In this document: one piece after another, positions 1 to 4,942 of the stretch | How the letters are laid out: each line of letters begins with the position of its first letter | Position numbering within the stretch: the stretch's first letter is position 1 | Assembly: GCA_017391465.1 (NCBI GenBank) | Contig: JAFOYH010000102.1 | Span: 1 to 5,553 of the forward strand | Origin: Lachnospiraceae bacterium | Lineage (GTDB): Bacteria > Bacillota_A > Clostridia > Lachnospirales > Lachnospiraceae | Direction of reading: 5' to 3' | Length of the DNA stretch: 5,553 nucleotides | The notes under the pieces: generated by a model | Databases searched by the model: none | The model's input: only the letters and a program-made list of their open reading frames with translations | Told to the model about the DNA's origin: nothing | Made by a program: the position numbers and the translations under genes

Positions 1-92
1 AAAAGGGGTGCTGGCAATTCGGCTGGCTGAGACAGGATAGCGTTATCCTGGACCCATAAACCTGATCTGGATAATGCCAGCGTAGGAAGCAT
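1..92 (+). promoter_or_regulatory. TPP (thiamine pyrophosphate) riboswitch, 5' edge cut by window
   Basis: This is the aptamer of a THI-element riboswitch, which binds thiamine pyrophosphate in the nascent mRNA. Conserved blocks are visible in order: GGGGTGC at 5-11, the pyrimidine-sensing CTGAGA at 27-32, GACCC at 51-55, ACCTGATCTGG at 60-70, and ATAATGCCAGCGTAGGAAG at 71-89. An optional stem, CAGGATA (33-39) with TATCCTG (44-50), forms the variable P3 extension. The outer 5' strand of P1 probably lies before base 1, so the element is slightly truncated. It precedes a terminator and a thiamine-uptake operon, so it should switch transcription off when TPP is high. Bases 6-20 can also pair with 109-122 as an antiterminator. 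The identification is very secure; the exact ends are approximate. Confidence 0.97.
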
Positions 93-118
93 GCATTTTA
101 GATGAAGTGAATTCCAGC

Positions 119-152
119 ATCCGGGTATCGATCCACGATACCCGGATTTTTT
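119..152 (+). terminator. Riboswitch-controlled intrinsic terminator
   Basis: A perfect 12-bp stem, ATCCGGGTATCG (119-130) with CGATACCCGGAT (136-147), has a 5-base loop (ATCCA) and runs into six Ts (147-152). It lies between the TPP aptamer and the first gene of the operon, the standard layout of a transcription-terminating OFF switch. The first four bases of its 5' arm (119-122) also belong to the proposed antiterminator, so the two structures exclude each other. Confidence 0.95.
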
Positions 153-192
153 GCATTATAAGATCTTTTTACAATAGAAAGGAGAAATGAAA

Positions 193-489
193 ATGAATGC
201 AAGTGTAGCCATTCAGGTATTGCCAAAAGTAGATAGTGATGATGAAGTCATTCGTATTGTAGATGCGGTTATTGCGTATATTAAATCGACAGGTTTAAAT
301 TATTTCGTTGGACCATGCGAGACATCCATTGAGGGAGATTATGATGAACTCATGGAGATTGTCAAAGAATGTCAGAAAGTTGCCGTGGGTGCAGGTGCAA
401 AATCTGTATCTGCTTATGTAAAGATAAATTATCGACCAGAAGGAGACGTATTGACCATTGAAAAGAAAGTTACAAAACACCACCAATAG
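193..489 (+). CDS. MTH1187/YkoF-family thiamine-binding protein
   Basis: This is a small cytoplasmic protein of 98 aa matching the single-domain MTH1187/YkoF-like family (Thiamine_BP), a ferredoxin-like fold that binds thiamine or its pyrimidine moiety. Typical family features are the N-terminal strand ASVAIQVLP, the central GPCETSIEGDYDELMEIV and the C-terminal SVSAYVKINYRP. B. subtilis YkoF has two such domains; here there is one, so it probably acts as an oligomer. ATGs lie at 187 and 193. AAAGGAG at 178-184 is only 2 bases from the first but 8 from the second, so 193 is preferred. It is the first gene after the TPP riboswitch, and its end overlaps the permease gene by 32 bases. It may capture or buffer the imported ligand; that role is inference, while the family call is firm. 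Confidence 0.88.
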   Translation: MNASVAIQVLPKVDSDDEVIRIVDAVIAYIKSTGLNYFVGPCETSIEGDYDELMEIVKECQKVAVGAGAKSVSAYVKINYRPEGDVLTIEKKVTKHHQ

Positions 490-1225
490 AATATGGTCGA
501 TATCCGCGATTGTCTTAATATTGATCCTATGGCAAGGGATCAGTTCGCTTGGCATTGTGGACAGCTTTATGCTCCCATCACCGGTACAGGTAATGAAAGC
601 GTTTATTTCAGAATTTCCAATGTTAATGGAAAATGCGGGAGTGACACTTGCCGAAGCATTTCTGGGGCTGTTGATCGGTGTGGCTTTTGGATGTGTCATG
701 GCCGTGCTCATGGATCGCTTTGAACCGTTATATAAAGCCTTTTATCCATTGATTGTTTTGACACAGACAGTTCCGACGGTAGCCATTGCACCGCTTTTGG
801 TGTTATGGTTTGGTTATGAAATGACACCGAAAGTTATTCTCATTGTGATTACCACATTTTTTCCGATTACAGTTGGTCTGCTGAATGGATTCAGATCTGT
901 GGATTCAGATGCAATTAATCTTTTGCGTGCAATGGGTGCAGGACAGGCACAGATTTTTAAGTATATAAAACTTCCGGGAGCCATGTCCCAGTTTTTTGCA
1001 GGACTGAGAATTTCAGCGTCTTACGCGGTCGTTGGTGCAGTGATTTCGGAATGGCTGGGCGGTTTTGGCGGACTTGGTGTGTATATGACACGCGTTAAGA
1101 AAGCATTTTCTTTTGATAAAATGTTCGCAGTGATCTTTTTGATTTCAATTATCAGCCTGTTGTTGATGAAAGGTGTGGATCTGTTACAGAAGAAATGCAT
1201 GCCTTGGGATAAAGAAAAGGAGTAG
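458..1225 (+). CDS. thiX: ABC transporter permease, ThiX-like (thiamine precursor uptake)
   Basis: This is the membrane subunit of an ABC importer (BPD_transp_1 family, 255 aa, normal length for the SsuC/TauC/ThiX group). About six hydrophobic segments are visible, including residues 15-34, 62-85, 97-118, 124-144, about 180-199 and 222-240. The cytoplasmic EAA loop that docks on the ATPase is at about 154-173, with the conserved Gly160, Ile170, Leu172 and Pro173. The start is TTG at 458: an in-frame TGA at 452-454 excludes anything earlier, and AGGAGA at 441-446 lies 11 bases upstream, inside the previous gene. The reading frame overlaps that gene by 32 bases, suggesting translational coupling. 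The ThiX name rests on the riboswitch and the NMT1/THI5-type partner; the permease alone would not fix the substrate. Confidence 0.9.
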   Translation: MKRKLQNTTNRIWSISAIVLILILWQGISSLGIVDSFMLPSPVQVMKAFISEFPMLMENAGVTLAEAFLGLLIGVAFGCVMAVLMDRFEPLYKAFYPLIVLTQTVPTVAIAPLLVLWFGYEMTPKVILIVITTFFPITVGLLNGFRSVDSDAINLLRAMGAGQAQIFKYIKLPGAMSQFFAGLRISASYAVVGAVISEWLGGFGGLGVYMTRVKKAFSFDKMFAVIFLISIISLLLMKGVDLLQKKCMPWDKEKE

Positions 1226-1229
1226 TACG

Positions 1230-2258
1230 ATGAAAAAATTTGTAAAAATGATGTGCGTTATGGTTGCTGCAATGACTGTCTTAACAGCCTGTGGTGGTTC
1301 AAATGAACAAACAGGCTCAGGTGCAGGTAATGGCGGCAGCGAAAATAAAGACTTGGAAAAAGTAACATTTGTTTTGGATTGGACACCAAATACCAATCAT
1401 ACAGGACTTTATGCAGCCTTAGAAAAAGGTTATTATGAAGAAGCAGGTTTGGATGTTGAGATTGTTCAGCCGCCGGAAGATGGGGCTGTTGTCTTAGTTG
1501 CATCCGGAAAAGCCCAGTTTGGTATTTCCTTTCAGGATTCCATGGCTGCAGCTTTGGCAGGAGATGAGGCTTTGCCGATTACAGCAGTTGCATCTGTGAT
1601 TCAGCATAACACATCCGGGATTATTTCCAGAGCAGGCGAAGGCATGGACAGACCAAAAGGTCTTGAAGGACATAGCTATGCCACATGGAATGGAGCCATT
1701 GAACTTGCCACACTGGAAGAAGTTGTGAGAGCAGATGGCGGTGATTTTTCAAAAGTGGATTTGATTCCAAGTACAGTAACGGATGAAGTGTCTGCATTAA
1801 AGACAAACTCCGTGGACTCTATTTGGATTTTCTACGCATGGGCAGGTGTAAAGACGGAACTGGAAGGCATGGAAACCGATTATTTTGAATTTGCGGATAT
1901 TGATCCGGTGTTTGATTATTATACACCGGTGATTATTTCCGGTGATAAATATCTTGAAGAACATCCGGAAACAGCAAAAGCTTTTCTGGAAGCAACAAGC
2001 AAAGGCTATGCATTTGCGATGGAAAATCCGGAAGAAGCAGCAGAAATTTTATGTGCGGCTGCACCGGAACTTGACCAGGAATTGGTACTTGCAAGCCAGA
2101 AATATCTTGCAGATCAGTATCAGGCCGATGCACCTTATTGGGGGTATATGGACGCTGAACGTTGGAATGGATTTTATCAGTGGGTGAATGAGAAAACGAT
2201 TTTAGAAGATAAAGTACCATTGAATACGGGCTTTACCAACGAATATTTGCCGCAGTAG
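1230..2258 (+). CDS. thiY: NMT1/THI5-like substrate-binding lipoprotein, ThiY-like
   Basis: This is the extracellular ligand-binding subunit of the importer (342 aa). The N-terminus is a lipoprotein signal: Lys2, Lys3 and Lys6, a hydrophobic stretch, then lipobox LTAC with Cys21 as the lipidation site, followed by a Gly/Ser/Asn-rich tether to about residue 40. The mature part carries the family motif LDWTPNTNHTGLY (49-61) and the C-terminal FTNEYL (335-340), which resembles the end of yeast Thi5. The CCCFC motif of the Thi5 synthase is absent, so this is a binding protein and not an HMP-forming enzyme. The likely ligand is HMP or a formylated aminopyrimidine, by analogy with Bacillus ThiY. 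The start is ATG 1230, with AAAGGAG at 1216-1222 seven bases upstream. An upstream in-frame ATG at 1173 lies inside the permease gene and would put residues ahead of the signal peptide. Confidence 0.93.
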   Translation: MKKFVKMMCVMVAAMTVLTACGGSNEQTGSGAGNGGSENKDLEKVTFVLDWTPNTNHTGLYAALEKGYYEEAGLDVEIVQPPEDGAVVLVASGKAQFGISFQDSMAAALAGDEALPITAVASVIQHNTSGIISRAGEGMDRPKGLEGHSYATWNGAIELATLEEVVRADGGDFSKVDLIPSTVTDEVSALKTNSVDSIWIFYAWAGVKTELEGMETDYFEFADIDPVFDYYTPVIISGDKYLEEHPETAKAFLEATSKGYAFAMENPEEAAEILCAAAPELDQELVLASQKYLADQYQADAPYWGYMDAERWNGFYQWVNEKTILEDKVPLNTGFTNEYLPQ

Positions 2259-2267
2259 GAGAACATG

Positions 2268-3014
2268 ATGTCGATTTTACAGGTAAAAAATGTAACAAAA
2301 TCATTCGAAAATGAAGAAATCATCCGGGATATCTCTCTGGAATTAAATGAGGGCGAGATTGTTTCACTGCTTGGTGTCAGCGGTGGCGGTAAAACAACAT
2401 TGTTTAATGTCATTGCCGGCTTAAGTGTGCCTGACAAAGGTGATGTTTATCTGGGTGATGAAAAGATTACGGGAAAACCGGGACAGATCAGCTATATGCT
2501 TCAGAAAGATCTTTTGCTTCCGTATCGAACCATTGTTGATAATGTGGCTTTGCCGCTGATTATCCGTGGAATGGACAAGAAACAGGCGCGTGCAAAAGCG
2601 GCAGCTCATTTTGATGAATTTGGTTTGGAAGGCACTGAAGCGAAGTATCCGTCTCAGCTTTCCGGGGGCATGCGGCAGCGTGCGGCTTTGCTTCGAACCT
2701 ATCTGTTTTCAGAAAAAGTGGCACTTTTGGATGAGCCGTTTTCTGCATTGGATATGCTGACAAAAGGTACGATTCATGAGTGGTATTTGGATGTGATGGA
2801 GAAGATTAAGTTATCTACTCTGTTTGTTACACATGACATTGATGAAGCGATTTTGTTGTCGGATCGAATTTATCTGCTGACAGGAAAACCGGGGCAGATT
2901 ACGAAGGAAATTGTGATCAGGGAAAAGAAGCCGAGAGCGAAAGATTTTAATGTGACCGGAGCGTTTATGGCGTATAAACGTGAGATTATTGAGCATTTAG
3001 GGAAAAACGAATAA
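2268..3014 (+). CDS. thiZ: ABC transporter ATP-binding protein, ThiZ-like
   Basis: This is the ATPase that powers the importer at the inner face of the membrane (248 aa from the preferred start). All ABC motifs are intact; positions here count from the alternative ATG at 2265, so subtract one for the preferred start. They are Walker A GVSGGGKTT (37-45), Q-loop Gln80 in YMLQKDLLLPY, signature LSGGMRQR (132-139), Walker B VALLDEP (152-158, catalytic Glu157), D-loop SALD (160-163) and switch His190. The overall type is the nitrate/sulfonate/taurine (SsuB/TauB) ATPase family that pairs with NMT1-type binding proteins. AGGAG at 2257-2261 overlaps the stop of the previous gene and is 6 bases from ATG 2268 but only 3 from ATG 2265, so 2268 is chosen. 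It is the last gene of the operon. The specific substrate is inferred from context. Confidence 0.93.
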   Translation: MSILQVKNVTKSFENEEIIRDISLELNEGEIVSLLGVSGGGKTTLFNVIAGLSVPDKGDVYLGDEKITGKPGQISYMLQKDLLLPYRTIVDNVALPLIIRGMDKKQARAKAAAHFDEFGLEGTEAKYPSQLSGGMRQRAALLRTYLFSEKVALLDEPFSALDMLTKGTIHEWYLDVMEKIKLSTLFVTHDIDEAILLSDRIYLLTGKPGQITKEIVIREKKPRAKDFNVTGAFMAYKREIIEHLGKNE

Positions 3015-3025
3015 TAAAAATCAAC

Positions 3026-3080
3026 AAACCATCAAATTAATTGTTTTTGAAAGAATAAAACAATCATTTTGATGGTTTTT
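3026..3080 (+). terminator. Intrinsic terminator of the thiamine-uptake operon
   Basis: AAACCATCAAA (3026-3036) pairs perfectly with TTTGATGGTTT (3068-3078). The inner bases AATTGTTTT (3039-3047) continue the stem with AAAACAATC (3057-3065), with mismatches between the two blocks. A T-rich run follows. The long hairpin starts 11 bases after the ATPase stop codon and separates this operon from the next promoter. The stem is A/T-flanked, so it may also work on the opposite strand. Confidence 0.85.
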
Positions 3081-3081
3081 G

Positions 3082-3110
3082 TTTACAAAAGAAAAAAAAC
3101 ATGATTTAAT
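3082..3110 (+). promoter_or_regulatory. Sigma-A-type promoter of the Hip-like cassette
   Basis: TTTACA (3082-3087) and TTTAAT (3105-3110) each match the -35 and -10 consensus at 5 of 6 bases, separated by exactly 17 bases. The promoter lies directly after the terminator and about 50 bases before the start codon of the DNA-binding protein. An A/T palindrome, ATAAATTTAT (3109-3118), overlaps the end of the -10 and the likely start point. It could be an operator for the encoded Xre protein, but in such AT-rich DNA it may be chance. Confidence 0.7.
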
Positions 3111-3161
3111 AAATTTATAATTTAAAGAATAAACTAGATAGAAGAAAGAAGGTGTATCTTA

Positions 3162-3710
3162 ATGGATAACAAAATATTTATCACACCAGATTATATTACA
3201 GCAGATGATTTGAAACGAATAAGAAAACTTTTGAATATGACACAAAAGGAGTTTGCAATGCTTATTGGTTGTTCTAAACCGACAGTGGAACGTTGGGAAC
3301 GAAGCAGTGAGCAGATTAGAGGACCGATTTGTTTGTTGCTGAAGCTGATTGAGCAGGATGTGCAAAGTGTTTTAAAATTACGTGTACCCAAAAAGGATAC
3401 ACCAATTCGACTGTGGTATATGTACAATCAGATGGTATGTACGATTATTGATGTGAATGAATTAAAAAGAGAGGTTCGTATTTATAATTGCACGGATAAT
3501 GTGATGTTTCGGGCATTTGGTGTGACAGAAAAGCCGGATTTCGAGATGTATACAGAGTTTTTAGAATCCAGATGTTTTCCTGAGGGCCGAGATAAGATGA
3601 AACTTGTTCTGAAAGATTTGAATTTGCCGTTTTATGATCCGTTTATGATAATTGAAAAAACAGAAGGACGTATGGCAGAAGATGATTTTTGGATTCGTAT
3701 TGAACGATGA
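3162..3710 (+). CDS. Xre-type HTH protein with C-terminal HipS-like domain (probable antitoxin)
   Basis: This 182-aa protein has two parts. Residues about 16-63 form a Xre/MqsA-like helix-turn-helix (LKRIRKLLNMTQKEFAMLIG, then SKPTVERWER and the RGP before the last helix), expected to bind the cassette's own promoter. Residues about 82-182 are a second domain: strands around LWYMYNQMVCTIIDV and EVRIYN, then FLESRCFPEGRDKMKLVL and YDPFMIIEKTEGR. The run F-L-E-x6-PEGRD, followed by a helix and D-P-F, resembles the N-terminal domain of HipA (FFENLLPEG..R) and hence free-standing HipS. A HipB-HipS fusion is therefore inferred. The kinase gene begins 16 bases downstream. The start is ATG 3162 with AAGAAGG at 3146-3152 nine bases before it. 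The HTH is firm; the second-domain assignment is by eye. Confidence 0.85.
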   Translation: MDNKIFITPDYITADDLKRIRKLLNMTQKEFAMLIGCSKPTVERWERSSEQIRGPICLLLKLIEQDVQSVLKLRVPKKDTPIRLWYMYNQMVCTIIDVNELKREVRIYNCTDNVMFRAFGVTEKPDFEMYTEFLESRCFPEGRDKMKLVLKDLNLPFYDPFMIIEKTEGRMAEDDFWIRIER

Positions 3711-3730
3711 TGAAAGTGGTGATTGAATGA
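3707..3730 (+). other. Possible 7-codon coupling minicistron
   Basis: Between the two cassette genes lies ATG ATG AAA GTG GTG ATT GAA TGA. Its first ATG (3707-3709) overlaps the antitoxin stop (3708-3710) as ATGA, and its stop (3728-3730) overlaps the kinase ATG (3727-3729), again as ATGA. A ribosome could thus pass down two stop-start junctions through all three frames. No strong ribosome binding site precedes it, and it could be a coincidence of a short spacer. Confidence 0.2.
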
Positions 3731-4542
3731 TTGAGTTGTTTGAACAGGACGAACGAAAAAATGAACGGCAATCTTCGAAAGGAAACCAGCTTAAATGGTC
3801 CAATGGAGGATTGTGGTATAAAGCCGATTATACGGGATATGAGGGATTGACAGAGTATGTAGTTTCTCATCTTTTGCAAAAATCGTCTCTTAAAAAAGAA
3901 GAATATGTTCTATATGAGTTGGAGGAAATGCGCTATAAATCACAAATTTACCGAGGCGTGAAAAGTAGAGATTTTTTAAATGATGATTGGCAGATTATTA
4001 CACTTGAACGTTTGTTTCAAAATTTTTTTGGATACAGCTTATATAAATCAATATATAAAATTTCAGACCATGAAGAAAGATTACGATTTTTAGTAAGTCA
4101 AGTCGAACGTATGACGGGGCTGCAATCATTTGGAAAGTATCTTAATCAGATATTTACCATAGATGCTGTTTTTTTAAACGAGGATCGCCATACTCATAAT
4201 ATTGCGGTTTTGATGAATGGAAAAGGAATGTTTGATTACTGTCCAATATTCGATCAAGGCGCAGGATTACTGGCAGATACATCTATGGATTATCCAATGG
4301 ATTCGGATGTTTATAAACTCATGCAGGATGTTCAGGCAAAAACATTTTGTACAGATTTTGATGAACAACTCGAGTTGTCAGAGAAGTTATATGGCAGTTA
4401 TATTCAATTTTCTTTTACCAAAGCAGATGTTCAAGAGATATTATCGAAAGCGTGTATCTATACTTTAGAAGAAAGAGAACGTGTTGAGAATATTATTTTT
4501 GCGCAAATGCGTAAGTATGCGTATCTTTTTAAAAAAAGTTAG
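3727..4542 (+). CDS. Short HipA-like (HipT-type) Ser/Thr kinase, probable toxin
   Basis: This 271-aa protein carries the HipA kinase core. Near the N-terminus SSKGNQLK (16-23) fits the Gly-rich loop pattern SxxGxQxK of E. coli HipA, placing Ser16 opposite HipA's autophosphorylated Ser150. Lys32 (WYKAD) is the likely ATP-binding lysine and Glu43 its possible partner. The catalytic loop is NEDRHTHN (151-158, base Asp153, metal ligand Asn158), and Asp176 in IFDQGAG is the second metal ligand. Only 15 residues precede the loop, so the N-terminal domain of HipA (about 440 aa) is missing. Family members phosphorylate aminoacyl-tRNA synthetases; the target here is unknown. ATG 3727 is the only credible start, as TGA sits just before it; the ribosome site is weak (GGTGAT), suggesting coupling to the upstream gene. 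The coding region is strongly AT-rich. No terminator follows. Confidence 0.85.
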   Translation: MIELFEQDERKNERQSSKGNQLKWSNGGLWYKADYTGYEGLTEYVVSHLLQKSSLKKEEYVLYELEEMRYKSQIYRGVKSRDFLNDDWQIITLERLFQNFFGYSLYKSIYKISDHEERLRFLVSQVERMTGLQSFGKYLNQIFTIDAVFLNEDRHTHNIAVLMNGKGMFDYCPIFDQGAGLLADTSMDYPMDSDVYKLMQDVQAKTFCTDFDEQLELSEKLYGSYIQFSFTKADVQEILSKACIYTLEERERVENIIFAQMRKYAYLFKKS

Positions 4543-4552
4543 TCTTAACTAA
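4539..4552. promoter_or_regulatory. Candidate metal-repressor operator, copy 1
   Basis: TTAGTCTTAACTAA has the same TTAG-N6-CTAA form as three other sites around feoA/feoB. It overlaps the kinase stop codon (TAG 4540-4542) and lies about 10 bases before the feoA -35 box. It is the least symmetric in its centre and may be an auxiliary site or chance. Confidence 0.4.
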
Positions 4553-4560
4553 AAATCATA

Positions 4561-4589
4561 TTGACAAAATGTGGAAGTTAGTATATGCT
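4561..4589 (+). promoter_or_regulatory. Promoter of feoA
   Basis: A perfect -35 box TTGACA (4561-4566) is followed after 17 bases by TATGCT (4584-4589), which matches the -10 consensus at 4 of 6 bases. The -10 is embedded in operator copy 2, so a repressor bound there would block RNA polymerase. Transcription would start near 4596, inside or next to operator copy 3, leaving a leader of about 70 bases before feoA. Confidence 0.75.
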
Positions 4590-4592
4590 AAC
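4577..4592. promoter_or_regulatory. Candidate metal-repressor operator, copy 2 (over the -10)
   Basis: GTTAGTATATGCTAAC is symmetric at 14 of 16 positions, with perfect GTTAG/CTAAC arms. It covers the -10 box of the feoA promoter. Its centre is exactly 22 bp from that of copy 3, about two helical turns, so two repressor dimers would bind the same face of the DNA. The form suits a DtxR/MntR-type iron or manganese repressor better than a Fur box; the regulator itself is not in the window. Confidence 0.65.
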
Positions 4593-4598
4593 ATTGAA

Positions 4599-4614
4599 GT
4601 TAGAAATTACTAAC
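4599..4614. promoter_or_regulatory. Candidate metal-repressor operator, copy 3 (near the transcription start)
   Basis: GTTAGAAATTACTAAC has the same perfect GTTAG/CTAAC arms and is symmetric at 14 of 16 positions. With copy 2 it forms a tandem: GAAGTTAG recurs at 4574-4581 and 4596-4603, a 22-bp period. It lies just downstream of the predicted start of transcription, a usual position for a blocking operator. Confidence 0.65.
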
Positions 4615-4628
4615 CAAACGAAAGGACG

Positions 4629-4650
4629 ACAAGGTTCGTTGTAACCTTGT
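4629..4650 (+). promoter_or_regulatory. Leader hairpin upstream of feoA
   Basis: ACAAGGTT (4629-4636) and AACCTTGT (4643-4650) form a perfect 8-bp stem with a 6-base loop in the feoA mRNA leader. It ends 8 bases before the GGTGAT ribosome site (4659-4664). There is no T-run after it, so it is not a terminator. It could protect the 5' end or affect translation. An alternative pairing, AACGA (4617-4621) with TCGTT (4636-4640), would exclude it. Its function is unknown. Confidence 0.45.
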
Positions 4651-4668
4651 TAAGATATGGTGATTGAT

Positions 4669-4881
4669 ATGAGTTTATTAAATGCAAACGTAGGTGAAGA
4701 ATATATTGTTCGAGACATTCGTACAGATGATGAAGAATTGAATTCTTTTCTTTTCTCATTGGGATGTTACAGCGGCGAGCCGATTACAGTGATTTCCCGT
4801 ACAAAAGGCGGTTGCAAAGTGTCTATTAAGGATGGTCGTTATACCATCGACTCCGGTTTGGCAGGAGCTATTTTAGTATAA
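4669..4881 (+). CDS. feoA: FeoA, ferrous iron transport accessory protein
   Basis: This small cytoplasmic protein (70 aa; the family is usually about 75) has the SH3-like FeoA fold and works with the FeoB GTPase in ferrous iron uptake. Family features are the helix-turn before LGCYSGEPITVISRT, the GG turn leading to KVSIKDGRYTID, and the C-terminal LAGAILV. Two ATGs are possible. The one at 4657 has no ribosome site, while ATG 4669 follows GGTGAT (4659-4664, part of the full anti-16S sequence), so 4669 is preferred; the longer form would be 74 aa. Tandem stops TAA TAA end it. It is driven by its own promoter with likely metal-responsive operators, and separated from feoB by 99 bases holding a terminator-like hairpin and a further operator copy. 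Confidence 0.9.
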   Translation: MSLLNANVGEEYIVRDIRTDDEELNSFLFSLGCYSGEPITVISRTKGGCKVSIKDGRYTIDSGLAGAILV

Positions 4882-4900
4882 TAAAAGCATTATGTATAAA

Positions 4901-4934
4901 ATAAAAAATAGTGATGAAAGTCACTATTTTTTAT
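4901..4934. terminator. Perfect hairpin terminator between feoA and feoB
   Basis: The 14-base arms ATAAAAAATAGTGA (4901-4914) and TCACTATTTTTTAT (4921-4934) are perfectly complementary around the loop TGAAAG. The 3' arm provides a T-run of six, and the mirrored A-run gives one on the other strand, so it could terminate in both directions. It would stop or reduce transcription from feoA into feoB; with so few G/C pairs, termination may be only partial. Confidence 0.7.
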
Positions 4935-4942
4935 CGATATAA

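Noticed and set aside
295..711. 138-codon open frame on the minus strand
   Set aside because: It lies across two well-recognised + strand genes, has no recognisable protein features and no ribosome site, and is a shadow frame.
493..723. 76-codon + strand frame inside the permease gene
   Set aside because: The permease frame in the same place encodes clear membrane segments; this frame gives no recognisable protein.
1173..1229. Longer N-terminus for the binding protein from ATG 1173
   Set aside because: It would put 19 residues in front of a textbook lipoprotein signal peptide; ATG 1230 has a strong, well-spaced ribosome site.
1230..2258. Thi5-type HMP synthase
   Set aside because: It shares the NMT1/THI5 fold motifs but lacks the CCCFC cysteine motif, and has a lipoprotein signal and importer neighbours.
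3109..3118. ATAAATTTAT palindrome as operator of the Xre protein
   Set aside because: Its position at the -10 is suitable, but a 10-base A/T palindrome is expected by chance in this AT-rich spacer and no second copy was found; mentioned only with the promoter.
3162..3710. Phage-type repressor
   Set aside because: The HTH alone would allow it, but no phage genes are near, and the second domain and adjacent HipA-like kinase point to a toxin-antitoxin pair.
4561..4614. Fur box at the feoA promoter
   Set aside because: The palindromes are TTAG-N6-CTAA and do not show the GATAATGAT-type repeats of a Fur site; a DtxR/MntR-type regulator fits better.
4629..4650. Terminator before feoA
   Set aside because: The hairpin is perfect but is followed by TAAGATATGG and not by a T-run, and it lies between the promoter and its gene.
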